From assembly GCF_026343945.1 (NCBI RefSeq), contig NZ_JAPKNJ010000001.1:806001-870000 (forward strand): DNA of 64,000 bases. Reading direction: 5' to 3'. Position 1 is the first letter of the stretch. Every line of letters starts with the position of its first letter. This document shows, piece after piece, positions 54,896 through 63,367 of this stretch. The DNA comes from Kaistia algarum (GTDB taxonomy: Bacteria > Pseudomonadota > Alphaproteobacteria > Rhizobiales > Kaistiaceae). Below the pieces are notes generated by a model. The model was not told where the DNA came from. It saw only the letters and a list, made by a program, of their open reading frames with translations, and did not search any database. Both the position numbers and the translations under genes were made by a program.

Positions 54896-56455
54896 ATGAG
54901 CCTTCAGGACAGCGTCGAACGCTTGAATGCCGAGGCGGTCAATAGTGCCGACCGCCGCGGCCCGCTGTTCGCCGCGAGAACCAAGATCCATCCGAAGCGG
55001 GCGGAAGGTGCCTTCCGCCGGCTGAAGTGGATCATCATGGCGGTGACGCTGGCGATCTACTACGTCACGCCGTGGATCCGGTTCGACCGGGGGCCGAACT
55101 CGCCCGATCAGGCGGTGCTGATCGATCTGGCGAGCCGACGCTTCTACTTCTTCTTCATCGAGATCTGGCCACAAGAGTTCTTCTATGTCGCCGGGCTGCT
55201 GATCATGGCCGGCCTCGGCCTGTTCCTGATCACCTCTGTCGCTGGTCGCGTCTGGTGCGGCTATACCTGCCCCCAGACGGTGTGGGTCGATCTCTTCCTC
55301 GTCGTCGAGCGCTTCTTCGAGGGCGACCGCAACAAGCGCATCGCCCTCGACAAGGCGCCGATGTCCGCCGACAAATTCGTGAAGCGGGCGAGCAAATATA
55401 CTGTCTGGCTGTTCATCGCCGTAGCCACGGGCGGCGCCTGGATCTTCTATTTCGCCGATGCGCCGACGCTGCTGAAGGAAGTCTTCACGCTCCAGGCCGC
55501 GCCCGTCGCCTATATGACGGTGGCGATCCTGACCGCCACGACCTTCATCTTCGGCGGGTTCATGCGCGAGCAGGTCTGCACCTATATGTGCCCCTGGCCG
55601 CGCATCCAGGCGGCGATGCTGGACGAGCAGTCGCTCACCGTCACCTATAATGACTGGCGCGGCGAGCCGCGCTCGCGCCATCAGAAAAGAGCGCTGGCGG
55701 CGGGCGAATCGGTCGGCGACTGCGTCGACTGCAATGCCTGCGTCGCCGTCTGCCCGATGGGCATCGACATTCGCGACGGGCAGCAGATGGAATGCATCAC
55801 CTGCGCGCTCTGCATCGACGCCTGCGACGGTGTGATGGACAAGATCGGCCGCGAACACGGGCTCATCTCCTATACGACGCTGGCCGACTACGACGCCAAC
55901 ATGGCGCTGGCGCGGGGCGACGGCGTGACGATCGATCCGGCGCGCGTGCGCGAGGGCGGCACAGGCCCGCTGAAGCCGGGCGTTGCCCATTTCAACTGGC
56001 GCCATCTCGTCCGGCTGCGCACGTTGATCTATCTGGCCCTCTGGTCAGCGATCGGCGTCGCCATGATCGTGTCGCTCGCGACGCGGCCACGGCTTGAGAG
56101 TTCCGTCCTGCACGACCGCAACCCGCTCTATGTGCGCCTCGCCGATGGTGGCATCCGCAACGCGTACACTGTGAAGCTCGCCAATATGGAGAACACGCCG
56201 CGCAATATTCAGCTGCGTATCGAGGGCCTGCCCGACGGGATCATTGCACTGCCGGGCCGGATCGTGGCGGGCAATGAAGCGACAATCACCCTGCCACCCG
56301 ACCAGGTGGAGACGCTGCGCCTGCTGGTTTCGCTGCCGGCGCAGCCGGTCACCCGTGAGCGGATCGACTTCACCATTGTCGCGACCGACGCGGCTTCTGG
56401 CGAGACCAGCCATAGCAGCGCCGTCTTCGAACTGCCGAAGGAAAATGGAAGATGA
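54896..56455 (+). CDS. ccoG: CcoG, cbb3 assembly ferredoxin-type membrane protein
   Basis: A 519-residue inner-membrane iron-sulphur protein (FixG). Membrane helices flank VWCGYTCPQTVW near 120 and continue to about 235. Two ferredoxin-type [4Fe-4S] motifs lie near 277-312 (CNACVAVCP and CITCALCIDACD). A C-terminal immunoglobulin-like FixG domain (about 400-519) is periplasmic. It is thought to reduce copper for delivery to the oxidase. The gene starts the ccoGHIS unit, and its stop overlaps the ccoH start. Confidence 0.95.
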   Translation: MSLQDSVERLNAEAVNSADRRGPLFAARTKIHPKRAEGAFRRLKWIIMAVTLAIYYVTPWIRFDRGPNSPDQAVLIDLASRRFYFFFIEIWPQEFFYVAGLLIMAGLGLFLITSVAGRVWCGYTCPQTVWVDLFLVVERFFEGDRNKRIALDKAPMSADKFVKRASKYTVWLFIAVATGGAWIFYFADAPTLLKEVFTLQAAPVAYMTVAILTATTFIFGGFMREQVCTYMCPWPRIQAAMLDEQSLTVTYNDWRGEPRSRHQKRALAAGESVGDCVDCNACVAVCPMGIDIRDGQQMECITCALCIDACDGVMDKIGREHGLISYTTLADYDANMALARGDGVTIDPARVREGGTGPLKPGVAHFNWRHLVRLRTLIYLALWSAIGVAMIVSLATRPRLESSVLHDRNPLYVRLADGGIRNAYTVKLANMENTPRNIQLRIEGLPDGIIALPGRIVAGNEATITLPPDQVETLRLLVSLPAQPVTRERIDFTIVATDAASGETSHSSAVFELPKENGR

Positions 56456-56946
56456 CGAACGCCGACGAGCCCCGTTTCACCGGGACGCACATGCTCCTGA
56501 TCATGCTCTCGTTTTTTGGCGTGATCATTGTCGTCAATTTCTACATGGCCTATTCGGCAACCCATTCCTTCGCCGGGCTGGTGGTCGAGAACTCCTATGT
56601 CGCGAGCCAGCATTTCAACGAGAAGCTGGCCGCCGTCCATCGTCAGGCAGAGCTGGGCTGGAACGTCGATGTTCTCGTCAAAGAAGATGGCATCACCGTC
56701 GATGCGCGCGACGCCAGGGGCAACCCGATCCGCGGCCGGATCGACGTCGAGATGACGCGTCCAACGACCGATCGCGACGACCATGACCTGACGGCCGTGG
56801 CCGGCGGTGATGGCGCCGTGCACCTGCCGACGAAGCTCGGCTCCGGCGCATGGTTTGCCGCAATCACCATTACGGCAGACGATGGCCACAGCTACCTTGT
56901 CAGCCACCGCGTCATCCTCGCGGATGACGCAGCCGCCAAGCCATGA
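56452..56946 (+). CDS. ccoH: CcoH, cbb3 assembly factor
   Basis: A 164-residue FixH-family protein. One N-terminal membrane helix (about 14-36, MLLIMLSFFGVIIVVNFYMAY) is followed by the family sequence SYVASQHFNEKLA and a beta-rich periplasmic domain. It is needed for stable assembly of the oxidase and works with CcoG and CcoI. The ATG overlaps the ccoG stop (ATGA). ccoI starts 10 bases after its stop. Confidence 0.93.
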   Translation: MTNADEPRFTGTHMLLIMLSFFGVIIVVNFYMAYSATHSFAGLVVENSYVASQHFNEKLAAVHRQAELGWNVDVLVKEDGITVDARDARGNPIRGRIDVEMTRPTTDRDDHDLTAVAGGDGAVHLPTKLGSGAWFAAITITADDGHSYLVSHRVILADDAAAKP

Positions 56947-56956
56947 GGCGCTGCTG

Positions 56957-59263
56957 ATGAGCACGTGCTGCGCCCCGACCATCGGCAATGACGAACCGGT
57001 GCGTGCCGCAGAGGGGCGGCTCCGTGCCGAGGAATTCGCCCGTTCCGGCCGGACCGACAGTGCCGGTCTCGTCCACTATGTCGTTACCGTGCCATCGATC
57101 CATTGCGCCGACTGCATCTCGACGCTCGAAGCCGGACTTTCTGCCATCACGGGCGTTCGCTCGGCCCGCGTCAATTTCTCGACCCGGCGGGTCGCCGTCG
57201 CGACGACGGCGGCGCTCGCCGACCCTTTCGACATCGTCCGCACCATCGAACGGCTGGGCTATCCTGCCATGCTTGGCGCCGGCGAGAGCGACGGCCGCGA
57301 CCCGGTGCTGTCGCAATTGATGCGGGCGCTCGTCGTCGCCGGCTTCGGCGCGGCCAACGTCATGCTGCTCTCCGTTTCGGTCTGGGCCGGCGCGGATCAT
57401 GCGACGCGCACGCTGTTCCAGCTCATTTCCGGGCTCATCGCGGTTCCCGCCGTGCTCTATGCCGGCCGCCCGTTCTTCCGCTCGGCCTGGTCGGCGCTCC
57501 GGCGAGGCGGGCTGAACATGGATGTGCCGATCGCGATCGGCGTTCTTCTGACGCTCGGCAACAGCGTCTATGAGGCGACCATCGGCGGCGGCGAGACCTG
57601 GTTCGAGGCGCCGGTCATGCTGATCTTCTTCCTGCTGATCGGCCGCGTGCTGGATCACGTGATGCGCGAGAAGGCGCGGAGCGGCATCGACAATCTGAGC
57701 CGGCTCGCCGCACGCGGTGCCATTCGTGTCGGCCCGGACGGCGGCACCGACTTCGTCGCCGTGGAGGAGATCCGTCCCGGCATGGTTCTGCAGATCGCCG
57801 CCGGCGAACGCTTTCCTGTCGACGGCGTGCTCCTCGACGGCCAGGCGACCGACATCGACCGATCGCTGGCCACGGGCGAGAGCCTTCCCGTCTCGGTGGG
57901 CAGCGGCGACAAGGTCGAGGCCGGCGCGCTCAATCTGGCAGCTCCGGTGCACTTCGAGGCGCGCGCCGATGCCGATCACAGCCTCATCCACGAGATGATG
58001 CGCCTCATGGAGGCGGCCGAGCAGGGCAAGGCCTCCTATGTGCGGCTCGCCGACCGCATCTCCTCGATCTACGCCCCCTTCGTCCATCTGGCGTCGGCGC
58101 TGACCTTCGTCGGCTGGATCGCCACCGGGCATGGCGCCCATGCGGCGTTCTCGGCGGCCGTCGCCGTTCTCATCATCACCTGCCCCTGCGCGCTCGGGCT
58201 CGCCGTCCCGGTGGCGCAGGTCGTCGGCGCCGGCGTGCTGCTGCGGCGCGGCATCTTGGTCCGCACCGGCTCGGCCTTCGAGCGCATGGCCGAAGTGAAG
58301 CAGGTCATCTTCGACAAGACCGGCACGCTGACGCTGCCGACCCTGCAACTCGATGACGACCTCTCGGAAGAGAACCTCGGCCTGATCGCGGCGCTGGCCT
58401 CGCAGAGTCGCCATCCACTTTCGGTCGCTGTCGCCAGCGAAGCCCGCCGTCGCGGCATAATCCCGGAAGCGGCGAGCGAACTCGCCGAGCGTCCCGGCTA
58501 CGGGATGGAAGGGCGGATCGCCGGCAGGCGCGCGCGTCTGGGGCGACAGGATTGGGCGCTCGAAATCGCGGCCACATACACCTCCGACCGACATGGCGAT
58601 CTCTGGTTCGCCATCGAAGGCCAGGCCCCGGTTCGGCTCACGATCCGCGCGGAATTGCGACCGGGAAGCCGGGCCACGATGCAGGCTTTCGATCAGCGCG
58701 GCCTGCCGCGATATCTGCTCTCCGGCGACGCACCGGCCAGCGTCGCGGCCGTCGGCGCGATGCTTGGGTTCTCGGAGGCCAACATCGCCGCGCGCATCGG
58801 CCCCTCCGGCAAGGCCGAGCGGATCGAAGCTTTGCAGGCGGCCAATGGCCCGGCCCTCTTCGTCGGCGACGGCATCAATGATGCGCCGGCGCTCGGTACC
58901 GCTCATGTCTCGATAACGCCGTCCGACGCTTCGGAAGTCGGCCGTGCCAGCGCCGACTTCGTCTTCACGGGCCGCTCGCTCGGCGCGGTTTCCGATAGTT
59001 ATCTGATCTCGAAGGCCGTGCTTGCCTGCGTGCGGGAGAACATGGCGCTCGCCATTCTCTACAACATCATCGCCGTGCCAATGGCGATTATCGGCCTCGT
59101 CACGCCGCTGGGTGCCGCGATCGCGATGTCGACTTCGTCGATGATCGTCGTCGGCAATTCGCTGCGCTTGCGCCTGAAGCTCCGGCAACCAGTCGCGGAG
59201 CCACAGGACGAAGAGCCGAAGGCGGCAGGCCGCGCCTTGCGCCAGGAGGTACGATTCGGATGA
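56957..59263 (+). CDS. ccoI: CcoI, copper-transporting P-type ATPase
   Basis: A 768-residue P1B-type ATPase (FixI) that supplies copper for the cbb3 CuB centre. The N-terminal heavy-metal-associated domain has CADC (near 51-54). About eight membrane helices include the CPC metal site (TCPCALG, near 408). The phosphorylated aspartate is in DKTGT (near 453), and GDGINDAPAL marks the hinge. The start MSTCCAPT gives a normal CcoI N-terminus; an ATG 11 codons earlier would overlap ccoH. The stop overlaps the start of ccoS. Confidence 0.95.
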   Translation: MSTCCAPTIGNDEPVRAAEGRLRAEEFARSGRTDSAGLVHYVVTVPSIHCADCISTLEAGLSAITGVRSARVNFSTRRVAVATTAALADPFDIVRTIERLGYPAMLGAGESDGRDPVLSQLMRALVVAGFGAANVMLLSVSVWAGADHATRTLFQLISGLIAVPAVLYAGRPFFRSAWSALRRGGLNMDVPIAIGVLLTLGNSVYEATIGGGETWFEAPVMLIFFLLIGRVLDHVMREKARSGIDNLSRLAARGAIRVGPDGGTDFVAVEEIRPGMVLQIAAGERFPVDGVLLDGQATDIDRSLATGESLPVSVGSGDKVEAGALNLAAPVHFEARADADHSLIHEMMRLMEAAEQGKASYVRLADRISSIYAPFVHLASALTFVGWIATGHGAHAAFSAAVAVLIITCPCALGLAVPVAQVVGAGVLLRRGILVRTGSAFERMAEVKQVIFDKTGTLTLPTLQLDDDLSEENLGLIAALASQSRHPLSVAVASEARRRGIIPEAASELAERPGYGMEGRIAGRRARLGRQDWALEIAATYTSDRHGDLWFAIEGQAPVRLTIRAELRPGSRATMQAFDQRGLPRYLLSGDAPASVAAVGAMLGFSEANIAARIGPSGKAERIEALQAANGPALFVGDGINDAPALGTAHVSITPSDASEVGRASADFVFTGRSLGAVSDSYLISKAVLACVRENMALAILYNIIAVPMAIIGLVTPLGAAIAMSTSSMIVVGNSLRLRLKLRQPVAEPQDEEPKAAGRALRQEVRFG

Positions 59264-59421
59264 ACAATCTCCTGTTCCTGATACCCGTAGCGCTTGGCCT
59301 CGGCGCGCTCGGCCTCGCCGCGTTCCTGTGGGCCTATCGCAACGGGCAGTTCGACGATCTCGACGGCGACGCGCTCCGTATCCTCGCCGACGAGGCTCCG
59401 CCGCCGGATCGGAAGGCGTAG
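59260..59421 (+). CDS. ccoS: CcoS, cbb3 maturation small membrane protein
   Basis: A 53-residue protein with one membrane helix (about 4-26) followed by AYRNGQFDDLDGDALRIL, the highly conserved CcoS/FixS signature (NGQFDDLDG). It is needed to insert haem and copper into the oxidase. The ATG shares bases with the ccoI stop (ATGA), and GGAGG lies about 14 bases upstream. It closes the ccoGHIS unit. Confidence 0.95.
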   Translation: MNNLLFLIPVALGLGALGLAAFLWAYRNGQFDDLDGDALRILADEAPPPDRKA

Positions 59422-59426
59422 GGCGA

Positions 59427-60413
59427 TCAGGACGCGCCCGGCCGGCGCCTCGTCGGCTCCGACGAAAAACGCGCCGCGCGGGGATCGAGTTCGAAACCCT
59501 GCGCTACCGTCAGCGGGGCGTAGAGCTCCGGCCGTCGGCCGCGAATCCAGCGCCGACCCGTGCTCAGCGGCAGCAGGTCGAGATCGAGATCCGAGACGAC
59601 CATCGTGTCCTCCGCTTTCCAGGTCTCCGTCAGGATGCGGCCATAGGGATCGAGGATCATCGCGTTGCCGGTCCGGACCTCGCCATCATCCTCGCCAACG
59701 CCGTTGGAGAAAATCAGGAACATGCCGTTGTCATGCGCGCGCGACGGCAGCCAGCGCATCAGCCATCCCCTGCCCTTGTCGCCGCGGAATTCCGCCTCGA
59801 TCGCCGCCGGGTCCGCCTCGCGGTTTGACCATAGAGCCGGATCGATGAGCCCCATCGCGCCCGGACTGCGAGAGTTGCAGCCGCCGGTCTGGTGCGGCGC
59901 GATCAGGATATCGGCGCCGAGCAGCGCGGTCGCCCGGGCATTCTCGACGAGGTTGTTGTCCCAGCAGATGAGGACGCCGATCCGCACGCCATGCGGCGTA
60001 TCGAACACCGTGTAGTGGTCACCGCTGGCGATATGCTCGTTCTCGAAGGCGTGCAGCTTGCGATGGCAATGCACCGTGCCGTCGGGCAGGCAGACGGCAT
60101 AGGCATTGAAGAACCGCCCATCCTCGCCGCGCTCGATCAGGCCGAAGCCGATCGTCATGCCATGGGCGCGGGCCAGCGCGGAGACATGACGGGTCGAAGG
60201 GCCCTCCGGCACCGGCTCGGCGAGGCTGTCGATCAGCGCCCGGTCGGCATTGCGGATATGCCAGTAGCCGGTGACGCACATTTCCGGGAAGGCGAGGATC
60301 GCGACGCCGGCTTCGGCCGCGCGGGCGACGAAGCCGTCCATCACGCCGAGATTGTACGGCTTGTCGTTGGCTCGATGGCGAAACTGGACGCTGGCAGAGC
60401 GGACGGTCGGCAT
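59427..60413 (-). CDS. Carbon-nitrogen hydrolase (nitrilase superfamily)
   Basis: A 328-residue amidohydrolase. The catalytic triad is visible: Glu in LAFPEMCVTGY (about 44), Lys in CHRKLHAFENEH (about 120) and Cys in GVLICWDNN (about 153). It would hydrolyse an amide or carbamoyl substrate in the cytoplasm. GGAGG precedes the ATG at 60413. It is divergent from a HutC-type GntR regulator with two operators in the gap, so it is probably part of the same regulon as the SIS and ABC genes. It converges on ccoS with only 5 bases between stops. Confidence 0.88.
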   Translation of the reverse strand: MPTVRSASVQFRHRANDKPYNLGVMDGFVARAAEAGVAILAFPEMCVTGYWHIRNADRALIDSLAEPVPEGPSTRHVSALARAHGMTIGFGLIERGEDGRFFNAYAVCLPDGTVHCHRKLHAFENEHIASGDHYTVFDTPHGVRIGVLICWDNNLVENARATALLGADILIAPHQTGGCNSRSPGAMGLIDPALWSNREADPAAIEAEFRGDKGRGWLMRWLPSRAHDNGMFLIFSNGVGEDDGEVRTGNAMILDPYGRILTETWKAEDTMVVSDLDLDLLPLSTGRRWIRGRRPELYAPLTVAQGFELDPRAARFSSEPTRRRPGAS

Positions 60414-60485
60414 GAGGTCTCCTCCGAAATGTCGGCCGGTCCCGTCGAGATCGGCAGCCTCTTGACAAGTCGCCGTAACGATCGT

Positions 60486-60514
60486 GGTATATACCGGTCC
60501 AATCGGTCTATACC
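60486..60514. promoter_or_regulatory. Paired HutC-type GntR operators
   Basis: GGTATATACC (60486-60495, a perfect palindrome) and GGTCTATACC (60505-60514) both fit the HutC-subfamily pattern GTnTAnAC and are 19 bases apart, just before the regulator start and between divergent genes. Confidence 0.75.
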
Positions 60515-60523
60515 AGAGCATTC

Positions 60524-61264
60524 ATGTCCGACCGTCAAGCCACACCGCAATACCGGCGTATCGCCGACGAGCTTCTCGCGGCGATACGCTCGGGCAAGCT
60601 CGCTTCCGGCCTTCGCCTGCCTTCCGAGCGCGAGCTCAGCGCCGAATTCGGCGTCAGCCGGATGACCGCGCGCGGCGCGCTCAAGGCGCTGGTCGAGCAG
60701 GGCGTGATCGCCAGCGTCGAGGCGCGCGGCTATTTCGTGACGACGAACCGGATCGACCAGCGGCTGCAGACGCTGACGAGCTTTACCGAGGAGGTCCGGC
60801 GCACCGGCCGGCGCCCCTCCAGCGTGGTTCTGGCGGCGCGGCGCATGGATGCCTCCGGCGAGGTCGCGGCCGAACTCGGGATCGCGGCCGGTTCCGAGGT
60901 CTATCATTTGCTCCGCCTTCGCCAGGCCGACGGCGTCCCCGTTGCACTCGAAGGCGCCCATGTTCCGGCCGACCTCGCGCCGGGACTGCTCGACGCCGCC
61001 GATTTTGCCTCGGCTTCGCTCTACGCCACGCTGAAGCGCGTCTATGGCATCCTGCCCGTCGAGGCGGAAAATACCTTCGAGGCGAGCGCCGCCGGCGCTT
61101 CCGATGCCGCCATTCTCGATCTTGCCGCCGGCGCTCCGGTGCTGCGCATGACGCGCCGGAGCCTTGCCGCCGATGGGCGGGCGATCGAGTTCGTTCAATC
61201 CGTTTATCGCGGCGACCGCTTCACCATGCGCGTCCGTCTCGCCCCCGGGAGCACCGACGCATGA
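60524..61264 (+). CDS. GntR-family regulator, HutC subfamily (UTRA domain)
   Basis: A 246-residue regulator with an N-terminal winged helix (about 8-72: YRRIADELLAAIRSGKLASGLRLPSERELSAEFGVSRMTARGALKAL) and a C-terminal UTRA ligand domain (about 95-240) with RLRQADGVPVALEGAHVP. Members sense amino sugar phosphates, histidine-path products or similar. Two matching operators lie directly upstream. Its stop overlaps the start of the SIS gene (ATGA). The effector is probably a phosphosugar made by the following genes. Confidence 0.92.
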   Translation: MSDRQATPQYRRIADELLAAIRSGKLASGLRLPSERELSAEFGVSRMTARGALKALVEQGVIASVEARGYFVTTNRIDQRLQTLTSFTEEVRRTGRRPSSVVLAARRMDASGEVAAELGIAAGSEVYHLLRLRQADGVPVALEGAHVPADLAPGLLDAADFASASLYATLKRVYGILPVEAENTFEASAAGASDAAILDLAAGAPVLRMTRRSLAADGRAIEFVQSVYRGDRFTMRVRLAPGSTDA

Positions 61265-61989
61265 GCAACGCAGCCACCGCCTATCTCCGTGGCGCCCAGT
61301 CCCTCCTCGCCCAGGCGGCGACGAGCCAGGCCGAAGCGATCCAGCGCGCCGCCTCGATCTGCACCGAGGCGATCGCCCGCGACGGCCTCGTCTACATCTT
61401 CGGCACCGGCCATTCGCATCTGATGGCGGAGGAAGGCCATTTCCGCGCTGGCGGGCTCGCCTGCGTCGTGCCGATCCTCTCGACATCGACCATGCTGCAC
61501 GAAGGCGCGCTGGCGAGCACCAAGATGGAGCGGATGAGCGGCCTCGCCGAGATCGTGATGAGCCGCTACCCGCTCTCGCCGAACGACGCGCTCTTCGTCT
61601 TCTCGACCAGCGGCGTCAACGCCGTGCCGGTCGAGGCGGCGCGCTATGGCCGCGACCGCGGCACGCCGGTCATCGGCGTCACCTCGGTCGCCTACTCCAC
61701 CGCGGCGGCGAATGGCCGCCAACGCCTCGCCGATGTCGCCGACGTAGTTCTCGACACGGGCGCGCCAGCGGGTGACGCCATTGTCGCGCTCGATCAGGAA
61801 GTCTCGGCCGGTCCGGTTTCGACCGTGCTCGGCGCGGCCCTGCTCAACGCCGTGCTCGTCCAGGCGGCGGCCAATCTCATCGCACGAGGTCAAGACGCCC
61901 CGGTCTATCGAAGCGCCAATATGCCGGGAGCGGCCGAGCGCAACAAAAAGCTCGCGGAACGATATGGCGCGCGCAATCCGCACCTCTAA
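61261..61989 (+). CDS. SIS-domain phosphosugar-binding protein (UPF0309-like)
   Basis: A 242-residue sugar isomerase-type protein. VYIFGTGHSHLMAEEGHFRAGGLACVVPIL and DALFVFSTSGVNAVPVEAA form the phosphosugar-binding SIS fold of the UPF0309 group. It may act as a lyase, isomerase or deaminase on an amino sugar phosphate. It is coupled to the GntR gene and lies 26 bases before the ABC binding protein, so the regulator, this protein and the importer form one operon. The real reaction is unknown. Confidence 0.87.
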   Translation: MSNAATAYLRGAQSLLAQAATSQAEAIQRAASICTEAIARDGLVYIFGTGHSHLMAEEGHFRAGGLACVVPILSTSTMLHEGALASTKMERMSGLAEIVMSRYPLSPNDALFVFSTSGVNAVPVEAARYGRDRGTPVIGVTSVAYSTAAANGRQRLADVADVVLDTGAPAGDAIVALDQEVSAGPVSTVLGAALLNAVLVQAAANLIARGQDAPVYRSANMPGAAERNKKLAERYGARNPHL

Positions 61990-62015
61990 GGGCGCGGCAA
62001 CAGAGGGAAAGAACG

Positions 62016-63299
62016 ATGCTTAACAAACGCTTGGCGCTTTCGGGCGCTTTCACGCTTTCGCTGCTCGCCACCGTCCCGGCCTTCGCCGTGACCGAGGTCA
62101 AGCTCTGGCACATGGAACAGCCGCCGCAGCGGGTGCAGCGGATCCAGGATCTGATCGACGCCTTCAATGCGGCGAACCCGGATATCAAGGTCAGCCAGGA
62201 CCCGCAGAGCTGGGGTGAGGTCTATGCCAAGGTTCCGGCGGCGATGGCAGCCGGCAATGCTCCCGATATCCTGTTCGCCATTCCCGATTTCACCACCGTC
62301 ATCCGCAAGGCTGGCCAGCTCGATTCGGTTGCCGACTTCGTGAAGGAACTCGACGGCAAGCATCATTTCATCCCGGCGACCGTCGAGCCCTATTCCTATG
62401 ATGGCGGCGTCTGGGCGGTTCCGCTCTACAATATGAGCCTGAACTACTGGTATCATAAGAAAGCCTTCGCTGACGCCGGCGTGGACGTTCCGAAGACTTG
62501 GACCGAGTGGAAGGCGGCTACGGAGAAGCTTTCCAAGGACGGCGTCGTCGGTACCGGCCTTCCGGGCAACAAGCAGCTCTATACCGACCAGACGACCTAT
62601 GCGATCATGGTCAACAATGGTGCGTCGGAGATCTTCAACGCCGACGGCACGCTGGCCTTCGACAATCCGAAGACGGTGGAATCCTACGCCTTCTACAAGG
62701 ACCTCTACAAGTTCACCTCGCCCGACGCGGCGAACTGGACCTGGGGCGAAGCCGAGGCCTGCTTTGCTTCCGACACCTGCGCGTCGATCCTGCAGTTCTC
62801 GGTCATCTCGACCTATGACCAGCAGGGCGGCGGCGACGCGGCCGATCTCGGCATCGCGGCGGTTCCCCATGCCGATGGCGAGGCGGATTCCGCGACGATC
62901 GCCTATTCCAACGCGGCGATCATCCTCTCCAAGGATGCAGCGAAGCGCGATGCCGCGAAGAAGTTCATCGCCTATCTGCTGGAGCCGGAGACCTATGGCA
63001 AGTTCCTGACCATGGAGCCCGGCCTCTTTCTTCCCGTCACGGAAGACGGCGCCAAGGCCACGACTTTCTGGAGCGATCCGCTGGTCGTGAAATACAAGTC
63101 GCAGGTCGAGCAGATGATCGCCAATTCGCATAATGGCAAGCTGTTCGGCTTCACCGATGGCCGCGTCTTCCCGGCGATCGGGCCGATCTCGGCGCAGAAC
63201 ATCCTCGCCGAGACGCTGCAGAAGGTCGTCATCAATGGCGAAGACCCTGCCGCCGCCGTCAAGGCCGGCCAGGCGCGCATGGTCGAGGCGACGAAGTAA
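62016..63299 (+). CDS. Carbohydrate ABC importer, periplasmic binding protein (family 1)
   Basis: A 427-residue extracellular solute-binding protein of the MalE type. A signal peptide (about 1-24, ending AFA) is followed by VTEVKLWHMEQPPQRVQRIQDLIDAFNAANPDIKV, PDILFAIPDFTTVIRKAG, and WTWGEAEACFASDTCAS. It captures a carbohydrate in the periplasm for the permeases that follow. A hairpin after its stop separates it from the permease, as is common where the binding protein is made in excess. Specificity is unknown; the SIS and GntR context suggests an amino sugar or phosphosugar precursor. Confidence 0.93.
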   Translation: MLNKRLALSGAFTLSLLATVPAFAVTEVKLWHMEQPPQRVQRIQDLIDAFNAANPDIKVSQDPQSWGEVYAKVPAAMAAGNAPDILFAIPDFTTVIRKAGQLDSVADFVKELDGKHHFIPATVEPYSYDGGVWAVPLYNMSLNYWYHKKAFADAGVDVPKTWTEWKAATEKLSKDGVVGTGLPGNKQLYTDQTTYAIMVNNGASEIFNADGTLAFDNPKTVESYAFYKDLYKFTSPDAANWTWGEAEACFASDTCASILQFSVISTYDQQGGGDAADLGIAAVPHADGEADSATIAYSNAAIILSKDAAKRDAAKKFIAYLLEPETYGKFLTMEPGLFLPVTEDGAKATTFWSDPLVVKYKSQVEQMIANSHNGKLFGFTDGRVFPAIGPISAQNILAETLQKVVINGEDPAAAVKAGQARMVEATK

Positions 63300-63323
63300 A
63301 GCGATCCATCGTTCCCAGTCTAT

Positions 63324-63348
63324 CCCGGCGAGCCTTTCGCTCGCCGGG
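63324..63348 (+). terminator. Stem-loop between binding protein and permease genes
   Basis: CCCGGCGAGC pairs with GCTCGCCGGG around CTTTC, followed by TTT. It probably limits read-through or stabilises the upstream message so that binding protein exceeds permease. Confidence 0.6.
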
Positions 63349-63367
63349 TTTCGCCCGGAAGCCGCCC

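Noticed and set aside
56912..59188. Open frame of 758 codons opposite ccoI
   Set aside because: It is antisense to a clearly conserved P-type ATPase, is Arg/Glu/Asp/Gly-rich with no domain, and arises from codon bias in GC-rich DNA.
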